The position numbers and the translations under genes are program-made. The notes under the pieces were generated by a model, which worked only from the letters and a program-made list of their open reading frames with translations, was not told the DNA's origin and did no database searches. From the NCBI GenBank assembly GCA_949285145.1, contig CASDXQ010000015.1, positions 1-35,432 of the forward strand: a stretch of DNA of 35,432 bases, given 5' to 3'. Within the stretch, counting starts at the first letter, position 1; each line of letters starts with the position of its first letter. Origin of the DNA: an uncultured Spirochaetales bacterium. Its GTDB lineage: Bacteria; Spirochaetota; Spirochaetia; Sphaerochaetales; Sphaerochaetaceae. This document shows positions 1 to 7,565 of this stretch, piece after piece.

Positions 1-1568
1 TTTCCGCTTACCATTGCTGTGAAGTCATCGACAACTTTCCTGAAAAGCGGGGTTGCGCTTACGTCAAGACCGAAGATCTTCTCATTTGAGAGCAGAGGTC
101 TGAGCTGGCTGGAGAAATCTCCTGTCGAGCCGAGCGTTATGCCTTTCAGCATCGGCTGGAGAGTATCTGTCATCGGATCAGGAGAGAGCGTGAATTCATT
201 GCCATCATCGTCAACTGCAAGGAGGTATCGGAGATAGAGTGCATATACAAGCGGAACAACATTCAGGCTTGATACATCAAGCGTGCTGCTTGCCATGTAG
301 CTCTTGATTGTCTCGCCGAAGCGGATTGAGAGCTTCTGGCTTGTATCCGTCGCGATTCTCTGCGGGGTATCCGGCATGAACGGGTTCGGGATTCTCTTTT
401 CAAGCACTTCGTCAATGAAATCCTTCGGATTGATGATGCCCGGATCCGTCACGACAGGCAGGCCTTCCTTGTAGCCGAGAATGTGCACCATCTTGTTCAG
501 ATCCTCATCCTGCATCTCTTTGTTGATGAGTGTGTAGCCAAGGAGACAGCCTGAGAGTGCGAGGGCTGTGTGAAGCGGGTTCAGGCAGGTTGTGACCTTC
601 ATCCTCTCGACCTTGTCAACAGTTTCCCTGTCGCAGAAATACACACCGGCTTTCTCAAGTGCCGGACGTCCTGCAGGAAATTTGTCTTCGATTACGAGGT
701 ATTCAGCTTCTTCCGCATTTACAAAAGGTGCGATATAAGTGTGTTTTGAGGTGATAACAGGCTCGTTGTCCTCAAAACCGTCCTTTGCAAGCATTTCCTT
801 CACGCTTTCATCCGGACGCGGTGTGATCTTGTCGATCATTGAGATGGGGAAACTAACCTTTGTCTCATCGCTGATGTAGGCAATGAATCCTTCATCAACG
901 CTCCCGTTTCCAAGATATGCTTCAGCAATGGTCTGCACTGCGGCTTTCAGCTTGTCTCCGTTGTGAGAGCAGTTGTCCATTGAGACAAGTGCCAGCGGTG
1001 CGGCGTTTTCCTTATAGCGCAGGTAAAGCAGATATGTGAGGCAGCAGAGGAACACGCTGCATTCCTCTACAGGTTTATCAAAATCGGCTTTGTAGAACGG
1101 GAAGAGCTCTCCTGCCGGATTGTAAAGGGCATAGCCTTTTTCCGTTATCGTGAATGAAACCATCTGAAGTGACGGATTCCTGAATGCTTTTTCGAGAACA
1201 GACCATTCTTCTGTACTGTTTCTCTCACATTTCACGGCTTCTGTGACGGAAGCGATGACTTCCTTTTCGATCGATCCGTCAGCTTTCAGAGTGACGGCAA
1301 GAGTGAGGTTGTCATGCGGCTTGTATATATTGTCGATGATCTCGCCGTCAAAACCCTCTCCGGCAATGATACCGCTGTCATAAAGGCCTGCATCAAGCAG
1401 CCTCTGACAGAGTTTTGCGGGGAATATGCGGAATATATTGCCGCTTCCGAAATGGATCCATTTCGGTCTTTCCTGTGTGTTTTTCCTGATTTTCTCATAG
1501 TCGAAGGCAGGCAGGCGGTAGCCTTTCCAGTCTTCTCTGTTCTTAAGTGATTCCAGATTCAGTTTCAT
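1..1568 (-). CDS. uxuB: Fructuronate reductase / mannitol dehydrogenase family protein (3' end cut by window)
   Basis: NAD-dependent polyol/hexuronate dehydrogenase, expected to interconvert D-fructuronate and D-mannonate in the cytoplasm. About 522 codons are visible and the frame leaves the window still open, so the C-terminus is missing. Family motifs seen: SMDNCSHNGD (about residues 187-200), MIDKITPRP (about 240-250), and a Lys followed by CLNPLHTALA (about 318-332), which fits the catalytic lysine segment of the mannitol dehydrogenase family. The start is the ATG at 1566-1568, which overlaps the stop of the upstream gntR gene in an ATGA, so translation is probably coupled. Mannitol or tagaturonate dehydrogenase would be alternatives from sequence alone; linkage to uxuA favours fructuronate reductase. 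Confidence 0.9.
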   Translation of the reverse strand, partial: MKLNLESLKNREDWKGYRLPAFDYEKIRKNTQERPKWIHFGSGNIFRIFPAKLCQRLLDAGLYDSGIIAGEGFDGEIIDNIYKPHDNLTLAVTLKADGSIEKEVIASVTEAVKCERNSTEEWSVLEKAFRNPSLQMVSFTITEKGYALYNPAGELFPFYKADFDKPVEECSVFLCCLTYLLYLRYKENAAPLALVSMDNCSHNGDKLKAAVQTIAEAYLGNGSVDEGFIAYISDETKVSFPISMIDKITPRPDESVKEMLAKDGFEDNEPVITSKHTYIAPFVNAEEAEYLVIEDKFPAGRPALEKAGVYFCDRETVDKVERMKVTTCLNPLHTALALSGCLLGYTLINKEMQDEDLNKMVHILGYKEGLPVVTDPGIINPKDFIDEVLEKRIPNPFMPDTPQRIATDTSQKLSIRFGETIKSYMASSTLDVSSLNVVPLVYALYLRYLLAVDDDGNEFTLSPDPMTDTLQPMLKGITLGSTGDFSSQLRPLLSNEKIFGLDVSATPLFRKVVDDFTAMVSG

Positions 1569-2284
1569 TTTCTGTCATTCTCCTTTTTCCTGGATTCTTC
1601 CGTGAAATAAGCAGGATAAAGCCTTACAAGCTCCTCGACTTCATCATTCAGCTTGCTGAAATGATGTGAGAGAACCACGAGAACTTCATCCCCCCTTTCA
1701 TCCTCGATGGCCTGAGTCATCGCAAGATGCTCTTCATACACAGCCTGTGCCGCATCATGATTCATGTTGTTGAGGATTCTTATGCGCCGCTCGTTTCCTG
1801 TATGTGCTTCAATGACCTTGTATATTCTCTCAAAGCCTATTTCAATGTAGAAATTTCTGTGGAAGTCCACATCAAGGTCAATGAATGCCCTTATATCGTT
1901 TATCGAAAGACATGCACTCTGCTGTACAAGATTTGCCCTGAGCTGTGATGAGAAGCGTATTTTCCTTTCTTCATTCTCAAGAACATTCTCAATGCACACC
2001 CTGAAGACATTCTCCTCGACACTGAGGCGCAGAAATCTTTCCTGCATGATGTTCTTCACATCAAGCCTGGAAACCCATGTGCCTCGCTGAGGGTAGATGT
2101 CTATCAGCTTGTCTCTCTCCAGCCTGAGAAGCGCATCCCGGACCGGGGAGCGCGAGACTCCCAGATCCTGCGTAAGTTCAGTGATGGACAGTTCGCTGCC
2201 CGGCTCATAATAAAGATCCTCTATCCTGCTGCGGATAGTCTCATATATTCTAGAACCTGCCGTCTGATCGTACTTACTGTTCAT
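1565..2284 (-). CDS. GntR-family (FadR/FCD subfamily) regulator of the uxu operon
   Basis: A 239-residue transcription factor. The N-terminal winged helix-turn-helix (about residues 10-75) contains the typical LGVSRSPVRDALLRLE recognition segment. The C-terminal all-helical FCD domain carries the expected metal/ligand residues in DVDFHRNF, EEHLAMTQAI and LSHHFSKL. FCD regulators of this kind usually sense sugar acids; UxuR and ExuR in enterobacteria are family members that control hexuronate genes. The gene sits between uxuA and uxuB, overlapping both by the 4-base ATGA, so it is made from the same transcript it probably represses. The effector (fructuronate, mannonate or KDG) cannot be read from the sequence. 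Confidence 0.93.
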   Translation of the reverse strand: MNSKYDQTAGSRIYETIRSRIEDLYYEPGSELSITELTQDLGVSRSPVRDALLRLERDKLIDIYPQRGTWVSRLDVKNIMQERFLRLSVEENVFRVCIENVLENEERKIRFSSQLRANLVQQSACLSINDIRAFIDLDVDFHRNFYIEIGFERIYKVIEAHTGNERRIRILNNMNHDAAQAVYEEHLAMTQAIEDERGDEVLVVLSHHFSKLNDEVEELVRLYPAYFTEESRKKENDRK

Positions 2285-3357
2285 ACACCCCTTGATTCAG
2301 CCTTGTCGATTGCTTCCCACAGACCCTGGATATAGCAGGCACCGAGCGCTCTGTCATAAAGGCCGTAACCGGGCATGCACTTCTCACCCCAGATCGTGCG
2401 GCCGTGATCAGGACGGATCGGTCCGTCGAATCCTGTATCATGAAGAGCTTTAACGGCTTCGTACATATCGAATGTACCATCGCTTGAAAGGTGTGCGGCT
2501 TCTTCGAACACTCCGGGTGCGAAGTGGTGGAGATTCCTCACATGCGCAAAGTGAATCCTGTCACCCGCCGCGCGTATGATTGCAGGAAGGTCATTCTCCG
2601 GATTCGTTCCGAGACTTCCCATGCAGAATGTGAGACCGTTATATGGCTTGTCCACAGCCTTGAACAGCCTGAGGATGCTTTCCTTTCCTGTGATGATCCT
2701 CGGCAGTCCGAAAACAGGCCATGCGGGGTCATCCGGATGGATTGCCATTCTGATGCCGTATTTTTCGCACACAGGTCCGATTGCCTCAAGGAAGTAGACA
2801 AGGTTTGCAAACAGCTTTTCGCTGTCTACATCTTTATAGGCTTCAAAAAGTTCCTTCACATGTGAAAGTCTCTCCGGTTCCCAGCCCGGCATCACAAAGC
2901 CGTTTGAATTGTCATTTGTCTGGTTGAAGAATGTCTGCGGATCAATTGTATCGACAACTTTCTGGTCATATGCGAGAACAGTCGAACCATCAGGCCTCAT
3001 TTTCGCAAGATCGGTTCTTGTCCAGTCAAAAACCGGCATGAAGTTGTAGCATACGATGCTGATTCCTTCTTCACCGAGGTTCTCAAGCGTCTCAATATAG
3101 TTCTTGATGTATTTATCCCTGTCCGGTGTCCCGATCTTGATTGAGTCGTGGACATTGACTGATTCTATTCCTTCGATCTTGAGTCCTGCATCCTCAACGG
3201 TTTTCTTGAGTTCCCTGATTCTTTCTCTTGGCCATTTCTCTCCGGCCGGTATATCATAAAGAGTAGTGATGACACCTGTTACTCCGGGAATCTGTCTGAT
3301 TTCTTCGAGGGTCACGGAATCGTAGCCGGGCCCATACCATCTCAATGTCATTTTCAT
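2281..3357 (-). CDS. uxuA: Mannonate dehydratase
   Basis: Dehydrates D-mannonate to 2-keto-3-deoxy-D-gluconate in the cytoplasm; a divalent-metal (Fe/Mn) TIM-barrel enzyme. The 358-residue length is normal for the family. Metal-site segments seen: AIHPDDPAW, FCMGSLGTNP, HFAHVRNL and IRPDHGRTIWGE near the C-terminus. The start ATG at 3355-3357 has AAGGAG seven bases upstream on the minus strand (3365-3370). It is first in the uxuA-gntR-uxuB operon and its stop overlaps the gntR start (ATGA). A TTTACA-17-TAATAT promoter lies directly upstream. Confidence 0.96.
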   Translation of the reverse strand: MKMTLRWYGPGYDSVTLEEIRQIPGVTGVITTLYDIPAGEKWPRERIRELKKTVEDAGLKIEGIESVNVHDSIKIGTPDRDKYIKNYIETLENLGEEGISIVCYNFMPVFDWTRTDLAKMRPDGSTVLAYDQKVVDTIDPQTFFNQTNDNSNGFVMPGWEPERLSHVKELFEAYKDVDSEKLFANLVYFLEAIGPVCEKYGIRMAIHPDDPAWPVFGLPRIITGKESILRLFKAVDKPYNGLTFCMGSLGTNPENDLPAIIRAAGDRIHFAHVRNLHHFAPGVFEEAAHLSSDGTFDMYEAVKALHDTGFDGPIRPDHGRTIWGEKCMPGYGLYDRALGACYIQGLWEAIDKAESRGV

Positions 3358-3383
3358 ATGGAAGCTCCTTTGTTTTTCGATAT

Positions 3384-3397
3384 ACTAGAATATTAGT
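3384..3397. promoter_or_regulatory. Candidate GntR operator, ACTA-N6-TAGT
   Basis: ACTAGAATATTAGT is an imperfect inverted repeat (10 of 14 positions symmetric) that covers the -10 box of the uxu promoter, where a repressor would block RNA polymerase. The partner is inferred to be the operon's own GntR protein; the sequence does not match the classical enterobacterial UxuR site. Confidence 0.4.
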
Positions 3398-3418
3398 TCA
3401 ATAAATCCCTGCTGTAAA
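3390..3418 (-). promoter_or_regulatory. Promoter of the uxuA-gntR-uxuB operon
   Basis: On the minus strand: TTTACA (plus 3413-3418), a 17-base spacer, and TAATAT (plus 3390-3395), about 33 bases before the uxuA start codon. Five of six -35 positions and four of six -10 positions match the sigma-70 consensus, with ideal spacing. The -10 box lies inside the inverted repeat at 3384-3397. Confidence 0.65.
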
Positions 3419-3782
3419 GCAAAAACTCATAATAATATTATAAAAAGCAGTATTTTACAGAAAAAGCAAAATTTGAACATGATGCAGTGAGCAGGATCAG
3501 TGCAGACTGAGAAAATCCGTTTTTAAACTGTTGAGAGATGTCACTCCAGTTATTATTATTTTTATATATTAATAATACCTAATTAGGAATGATAATAATC
3601 AATATTATAATATAATCGGAAAGTCCGAAAACAGAAGATGTAGAACGTGCTCACACGGCGAAAAGTGACACCACATGAAAAAAATATAACAAAAAGTTTT
3701 ATAATAAAACAAAATTTAAAATTTAAATTTTAAATAATAAATTTAGTAAAATTATATAATATAAATTTTTATTAAAAATATG
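3398..3782. other. Non-coding AT-rich upstream region
   Basis: No coding frame is supported here. Seen: a CCTAATTAGG palindrome (3578-3587), a short hairpin TCGGA-aag-TCCGA around 3617-3629, and a block at 3681-3780 with only 4 G/C bases in 100. The block is made of A- and T-tracts such as AAAATTTAAAATTTAAATTT. It runs directly into the promoter at 3783 and could act as an UP element, curved DNA or a nucleoid-protein site. Confidence 0.6.
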
Positions 3783-3811
3783 TTGACATTGAAAATAATG
3801 CATGTTAACAT
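3783..3811 (+). promoter_or_regulatory. Strong sigma-70-like promoter of an orphan unit
   Basis: TTGACA (3783-3788), a 17-base spacer and TAACAT (3806-3811), directly downstream of a nearly pure A+T block. The -35 is a perfect match and the spacing is ideal. No recognisable protein gene follows; the next intrinsic terminator is at 4378-4416. Confidence 0.6.
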
Positions 3812-3817
3812 AAAGCT

Positions 3818-4416
3818 ATAAATAATAGTTTTATTATCTAACAATAAGACTGTTATTGTTCTTTGACATCGGTGAAAACGGATCTTTCAAGTGTGTTTTG
3901 TTTTATTCCGGGAACCTGTTTCAGAGTTCCGCTTACGGAATTGCCAGTGTTTTGTATTTCATCTTGAGATCCGGATATCAGATAGAGAGCCGGTATGTTT
4001 TCGGGTGTGTGAATACCGGTTATGGTGTGGGGGAACTTTCTGTCTGCTGCTGTCTGGATAACAGCGGCAGCAGACTTTGCTTCTTATGTGATGCCTTTCT
4101 GCCGGAACATATGGGCAATTCGTTCACTTCGGGTGAAATCATTGGGAAGCTGATGATGTTACTGCATATGGAGGAAATGATTCTGATTTCCCTCTGCTGA
4201 TCAGAGTTGTGCGTCTGATTGCCGTTATTGATGAAAAGGAAAAAAAGAAATGTGTTCTGTCTATAAATATCCGGCGGCACAGGTATATATATGCATGAAT
4301 GAAAATGACCTTTCTTCTGTTTTTTTCATTATGTTTTTCCTCCTGATATGTGTTTGTGCTGTATTCCATTGCAGCGTGAGACTGGAGATGACGGGTTTTC
4401 TCCAGTCTCTTTTTTT
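3818..4416 (+). ncRNA. Candidate structured non-coding RNA (orphan transcription unit)
   Basis: About 600 bases lie between a consensus-like promoter (3783-3811) and a strong intrinsic terminator (4378-4416). Inverted repeats inside: AACAATAA/TTATTGTT (3840-3860); GGAAC/GTTCC (3911-3930), which competes with TTCCG/CGGAA (3927-3940); CCGGTAT/ATACCGG (3990-4019); GTCTGCTGCTGT pairing with ACA and GCAGCAGAC (4042-4075); and TTCAC/GTGAA (4123-4137). It lacks the hallmarks of tmRNA, RNase P RNA, SRP RNA and 6S RNA that I looked for. The only long frame inside (3856-4200) starts at a TTG within a hairpin, has no Shine-Dalgarno sequence and resembles no family I know. A small unrecognised protein gene or a decayed gene remain possible. 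Confidence 0.4.
4378..4416 (+). terminator. Intrinsic terminator
   Basis: A perfect 10-bp stem, GAGACTGGAG (4378-4387) with CTCCAGTCTC (4400-4409), a 12-base loop and seven T residues. It is a classic rho-independent terminator on the plus strand, although no recognised gene precedes it on that strand. Confidence 0.85.
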
Positions 4417-4846
4417 CAATAATGGCAGTAAGGCATCTCATCAGTATCCTCTGCACATCTCAGAAAATGCAAAAGGACAGAGCCGAGGCGGCTCAGAGCT
4501 GCTCTGTTGTTTTCAAGCATATATCTTCTTGCTGTATCTTTTATTTACCTCTGATAGCCTTATTTGACGCAATGATGTTAAATTCTGTTTCTTTTATAGC
4601 TTTCAGGCTTTTTTTCATGCAGAAAATACCGTTTTCAAGCCTTAAAAAGGTAAAAAATGTGATAATAATCCAAATAAGCGCATATTCAAATCTTAATATG
4701 CATAAAATACGATTCATATCGAATCAGCAGAACATCAGAAGATCTTTTTCCGGTGTGTACGATAGTTGAGATGCATCTTGAGGAAATGACGGAAAGAAAG
4801 AGATGGATTCTCACATAAGTGGTAGGGAGAATTTAGTTAAACCGGC
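4417..4846. other. Intergenic region with adjacent hairpins
   Basis: No gene is supported here. Two perfect inverted repeats lie side by side, GAGCCG-agg-CGGCTC (4480-4494) and CAGAGC-t-GCTCTG (4494-4506). A further repeat GATTC-N5-GAATC lies near 4711-4726. The short frames through this stretch have no ribosome binding site and no family resemblance. Confidence 0.5.
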
Positions 4847-4877
4847 TGGACAATACATGAAGAAATTGGGGTATAAT
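4847..4877 (+). promoter_or_regulatory. Promoter of the split transketolase operon
   Basis: TGGACA (4847-4852), a 19-base spacer and a perfect TATAAT (4872-4877), followed by AAGAGG (4898-4903) eight bases before the GTG start at 4912. The spacer is longer than ideal. Confidence 0.5.
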
Positions 4878-4911
4878 AGACACAGACATATAACCATAAG
4901 AGGTATTGTAA

Positions 4912-5757
4912 GTGTTAGACGCATCAACTTTGGCAATGCTCAGGAAAGAAGCGCTTGATGCCAGGATCAAAACGATTGAATGCATTAGCTCTTTCGGCTC
5001 GGGACATATCGGCGGATCAATGTCCATAATGGAAACACTCGTATATTTATACTATGTCGGGATGAACGTGAAGAGCAGTGATCCCGGGTGGAAGGAAAGG
5101 GATCGGCTCGTGCTTTCCAAGGGGCATTCCGGCCCTGCTCTTTATGCTGTCCTGGCAAAGAAGGGATATTTCCCTGTCAGTGAACTTGTGACTCTCAACC
5201 AGGGAGGAACGAAGCTTCCAAGCCATGTTGATATGCTGAAGACTCCCGGTGTTGATTTCACAGCCGGTAGTCTCGGACAGGGCTTCAGTGCAGCACTCGG
5301 CATCGCAGCCGCACAGCGTCTCCAGGGGTTCCCCGGAGCTTATACATATGCAGTTATCGGAGACGGGGAGAGCCAGGAAGGCCAGATATGGGAGGCTGCT
5401 GAATGCGCAGGCGCATGGGGCGTTGATAATCTCATTGCTTTCACGGATGTGAACGGCCAGCAGCTTGACGGATACACTGAAGACATCATCCCCATGCATC
5501 ATCTGAAGGAACGTTATGAGACTTTCGGCTTTGATGCCTATGAGATAAACGGGCATGACTTCAATGCGATTGCAGATGCTGTGTCAAGTGCGAAGAAAGT
5601 GAAGGGCAAGCCTCACATGATCATCCTCAACACAATCAAGAGCTATGGCTATATTCCAGGAGAAGGTGTGAAATCGAACCATTCGATGAGCATCAATGAA
5701 GAGATGAGGAAGTCTTCAATCGAAGCACTTATAAAGAGAGAGGAGGCAGGAGAATGA
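4912..5757 (+). CDS. Transketolase, N-terminal (thiamine diphosphate-binding) subunit
   Basis: Carries the diphosphate-binding half of transketolase, which moves two-carbon units between sugar phosphates in the pentose phosphate pathway. At 281 residues it corresponds to the N-terminal half of a normal enzyme of about 650 residues. The cofactor/metal motif is seen as GDGESQEGQIWEAAE followed by DVNGQQLDG (about residues 145-185); GSGHIGGSMS near residue 30 and SLGQGFSAALG near residue 118 are also typical. It starts with GTG at 4912 behind AAGAGG. Its stop overlaps the start of the C-terminal subunit gene by four bases, so the two halves are translated as a pair. A related two-subunit ThDP enzyme acting on another sugar cannot be excluded. 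Confidence 0.93.
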   Translation: MLDASTLAMLRKEALDARIKTIECISSFGSGHIGGSMSIMETLVYLYYVGMNVKSSDPGWKERDRLVLSKGHSGPALYAVLAKKGYFPVSELVTLNQGGTKLPSHVDMLKTPGVDFTAGSLGQGFSAALGIAAAQRLQGFPGAYTYAVIGDGESQEGQIWEAAECAGAWGVDNLIAFTDVNGQQLDGYTEDIIPMHHLKERYETFGFDAYEINGHDFNAIADAVSSAKKVKGKPHMIILNTIKSYGYIPGEGVKSNHSMSINEEMRKSSIEALIKREEAGE

Positions 5758-6698
5758 AAGATCTTTCAGTTTATGCGAATTACAGGGATGTTGTAGTCGG
5801 TGCTGCCATGGATCTTGCAAAGGAGCATCCTGATGTAGTCTTTCTTGATGCCGATCTTTCTTCCTGCATCGGTTCAACCGCCTTCCAGAAAGAATTCCCT
5901 GACAGGTTCTTCAACTGCGGCATAGCCGAGGCGAATATGGCGGGTGTCGCTGCCGGTATGGCCAGCGCCGGGCTTACGCCTTTCATTCACAGCTTTGCAT
6001 GCTTTGCTTCAAGAAGGGATTATGACCAGCTGTTCATTTCAGTCGGCTATACCCGTCAGGTGGTTCACGTGATCGGTTCTGATCCCGGAATTGTCGCACA
6101 GTACAACGGCGGTACCCATATGCCTTTTGAAGATATCGCGCTTTTCCGCCAGATCCCCGGTTTCAACATCATCGAGCCATCTGATGCCACATCCCTGTAT
6201 TCTCTCACGCGGCAGCTTTATGACGCGAAGAAGGCAAGCTATATCAGAACGCCGAGAAAAGGTATAAGCTTCCGATATACATCTGATGACACAATTGAGC
6301 TCGGAAAGGCGAAAGTCCTCAGGGACGGCAGTGATGCAACGATCGTGGCAACAGGTGTCATCATGGTTGATACCGCGCTTGCGGCTGCCGATGCACTTGC
6401 AGCAGAAGGCATAAAGGCTGCAGTGATCGATCTTCATACAATCCGTCCTCTTGATACTCATACGATTGAATCATATGCACAGCGTACAGGTCATGTCGTT
6501 GTCTGCGAGAACGGCCGTTATCCGGGCGGTACAGGTGAAATGATCGCAAGACATCTTGCCATGACATGTCCCGTGAAGATGGATTTTCTGTGTGTGGGTG
6601 ACGAGTTCGGTCAGGTCGGAAGTCTTGCCTACCTGAAGTCTGCCTACGGCTTCACGCCTGAGATTCTTACTGACAAGGTCAGGAAGCTTCTTCACTGA
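5754..6698 (+). CDS. Transketolase, C-terminal (pyrimidine-binding) subunit
   Basis: Supplies the pyrimidine-binding and C-terminal domains that complete the transketolase active site with the preceding subunit. The 314 residues contain FFNCGIAEANMAGVAAGMA (about residues 46-65), which includes the conserved activating glutamate, then the FASRRDYDQL segment and a C-terminal Rossmann-like domain with ENGRYPGGTGE. The start ATG overlaps the stop of the N-terminal subunit in an ATGA and has AGGAGG-type sequence upstream inside that gene. A long stem-loop follows the stop. Confidence 0.94.
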   Translation: MKDLSVYANYRDVVVGAAMDLAKEHPDVVFLDADLSSCIGSTAFQKEFPDRFFNCGIAEANMAGVAAGMASAGLTPFIHSFACFASRRDYDQLFISVGYTRQVVHVIGSDPGIVAQYNGGTHMPFEDIALFRQIPGFNIIEPSDATSLYSLTRQLYDAKKASYIRTPRKGISFRYTSDDTIELGKAKVLRDGSDATIVATGVIMVDTALAAADALAAEGIKAAVIDLHTIRPLDTHTIESYAQRTGHVVVCENGRYPGGTGEMIARHLAMTCPVKMDFLCVGDEFGQVGSLAYLKSAYGFTPEILTDKVRKLLH

Positions 6699-6750
6699 AA
6701 GAAAAGGTGAAATATCTGTCTGCTCCGCTGTGGAAGCGGAAACAGGAGAA

Positions 6751-6782
6751 AAGAGCCGCTGCAGAAAGCTGTAGCGGCTCTT
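6751..6782. terminator. Stem-loop between convergent genes, probably bidirectional terminator
   Basis: A 14-bp stem with one G-U pair, AAGAGCCGCTGCAG (6751-6764) against CTGTAGCGGCTCTT (6769-6782), with a 4-base loop. It sits between the convergent transketolase and DUF1275 genes. The T-tracts are short on both sides (TTTT on the minus strand), so it may act in both directions but is not a textbook terminator. Confidence 0.6.
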
Positions 6783-6840
6783 CCCTCATTCTGAAATCCA
6801 GCATGAAATATAAAGTAAACAGTGCTTACAAATTAATTGT

Positions 6841-7536
6841 TCAGGCTTGTGATCCATGCTTTCCGCTGTTCTTTCTGTCCTTCTGAACTTCAATCAGCAC
6901 AAAGAATAACGGGATGATTGCAAGTGCGATTGTACGGCTCATCAGCACTCTGGATGAGAAGGAGCACAGCATGGCTCCCGCAATGAATGTGAGTATCATC
7001 CCGATATGGTAGAAAGCCTTTTTGCAAGCAGTCCCGTCTTTTGATCTGAGTGCATTGTAAAGACAGGAACCGCCTCCTCTCAGGTGTGCCGTGCAGAAGA
7101 GTGTGGACAGCTGCACGCCACGGGCTTCACGGAATGTGTTGTACTGCATGCTGCTTATGAGTGCTATCATCACATGGAAGATGGTGAAGGGAGCATTTTC
7201 AGGCAGCAGGGCGAGGAATGCCAGGAGGATCATCTCACTGAAGATGAGCAGGGACGGCCAGCGGTGCTTCAGCTTGTCCTTGAACATTTCGGAGAAGAAA
7301 GTACCGATGAAAAATGTGCTGATTGGTACTAGCACTTTTGCCGCATCAGAGAAACTGCCCTGTGAGAGGTGCATTGCGAAGATCAGAAGATTCGCAGTCT
7401 CTGCATTCGCAAAGACCCCGCCTTTGAGGTAATAGGAGTATGCTCCCATGAAACCGCCTGAGAGCATGAGAAGAATGAATGTATGATAGCGCCTTTCCGC
7501 TGATATTTTTTCCTGCATGGAAATGACTATATCCAT
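6841..7536 (-). CDS. DUF1275 (YoaK-like) membrane protein
   Basis: A 231-residue polytopic inner-membrane protein of the DUF1275 family, whose biochemical role is not established. The diagnostic N-terminal pattern is present: GGFMGAYSYYLKGGVFANAE followed by TANLLIFAMHL (about residues 27-58). Hydrophobic segments occur at about 17-37, 66-85, 95-113, 118-135, 173-193 and 200-218. It ends in a basic, polar tail. The start at 7536 has no clear ribosome binding site; Met7 (7518) is an alternative. It is divergent from the macro-domain gene with only 29 bases between the starts. Confidence 0.85.
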   Translation of the reverse strand: MDIVISMQEKISAERRYHTFILLMLSGGFMGAYSYYLKGGVFANAETANLLIFAMHLSQGSFSDAAKVLVPISTFFIGTFFSEMFKDKLKHRWPSLLIFSEMILLAFLALLPENAPFTIFHVMIALISSMQYNTFREARGVQLSTLFCTAHLRGGGSCLYNALRSKDGTACKKAFYHIGMILTFIAGAMLCSFSSRVLMSRTIALAIIPLFFVLIEVQKDRKNSGKHGSQA

Positions 7537-7565
7537 TTTGTATTTTCTAGGCTACCATTTTTCAT

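Noticed and set aside
3588-3615. GATAATAATC-like stretch resembling a Fur box
   Set aside because: It lies in a generally A+T-only region, the symmetry is poor and the nearest genes are not iron genes.
3613-3630. GGAAAGTCCG resembling an RNase P RNA motif
   Set aside because: The rest of the conserved RNase P core is absent; the match is just the arms of a short TCGGA/TCCGA hairpin.
3856-4200. 114-codon plus-strand frame in the orphan unit
   Set aside because: It starts at a TTG inside an inverted repeat, lacks a ribosome binding site, has unusual Cys-rich runs produced by the stem-loop at 4042-4075, and resembles no family.
4295-4567. Small hydrophobic peptide frame starting MNENDLSSVFF
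   Set aside because: It runs straight through the strong intrinsic terminator at 4378-4416 and has no ribosome binding site, so a chance frame is more likely.
5047-5556. 169-codon minus-strand frame inside the transketolase subunit gene
   Set aside because: Antisense shadow of a clearly conserved gene, with no ribosome binding site.
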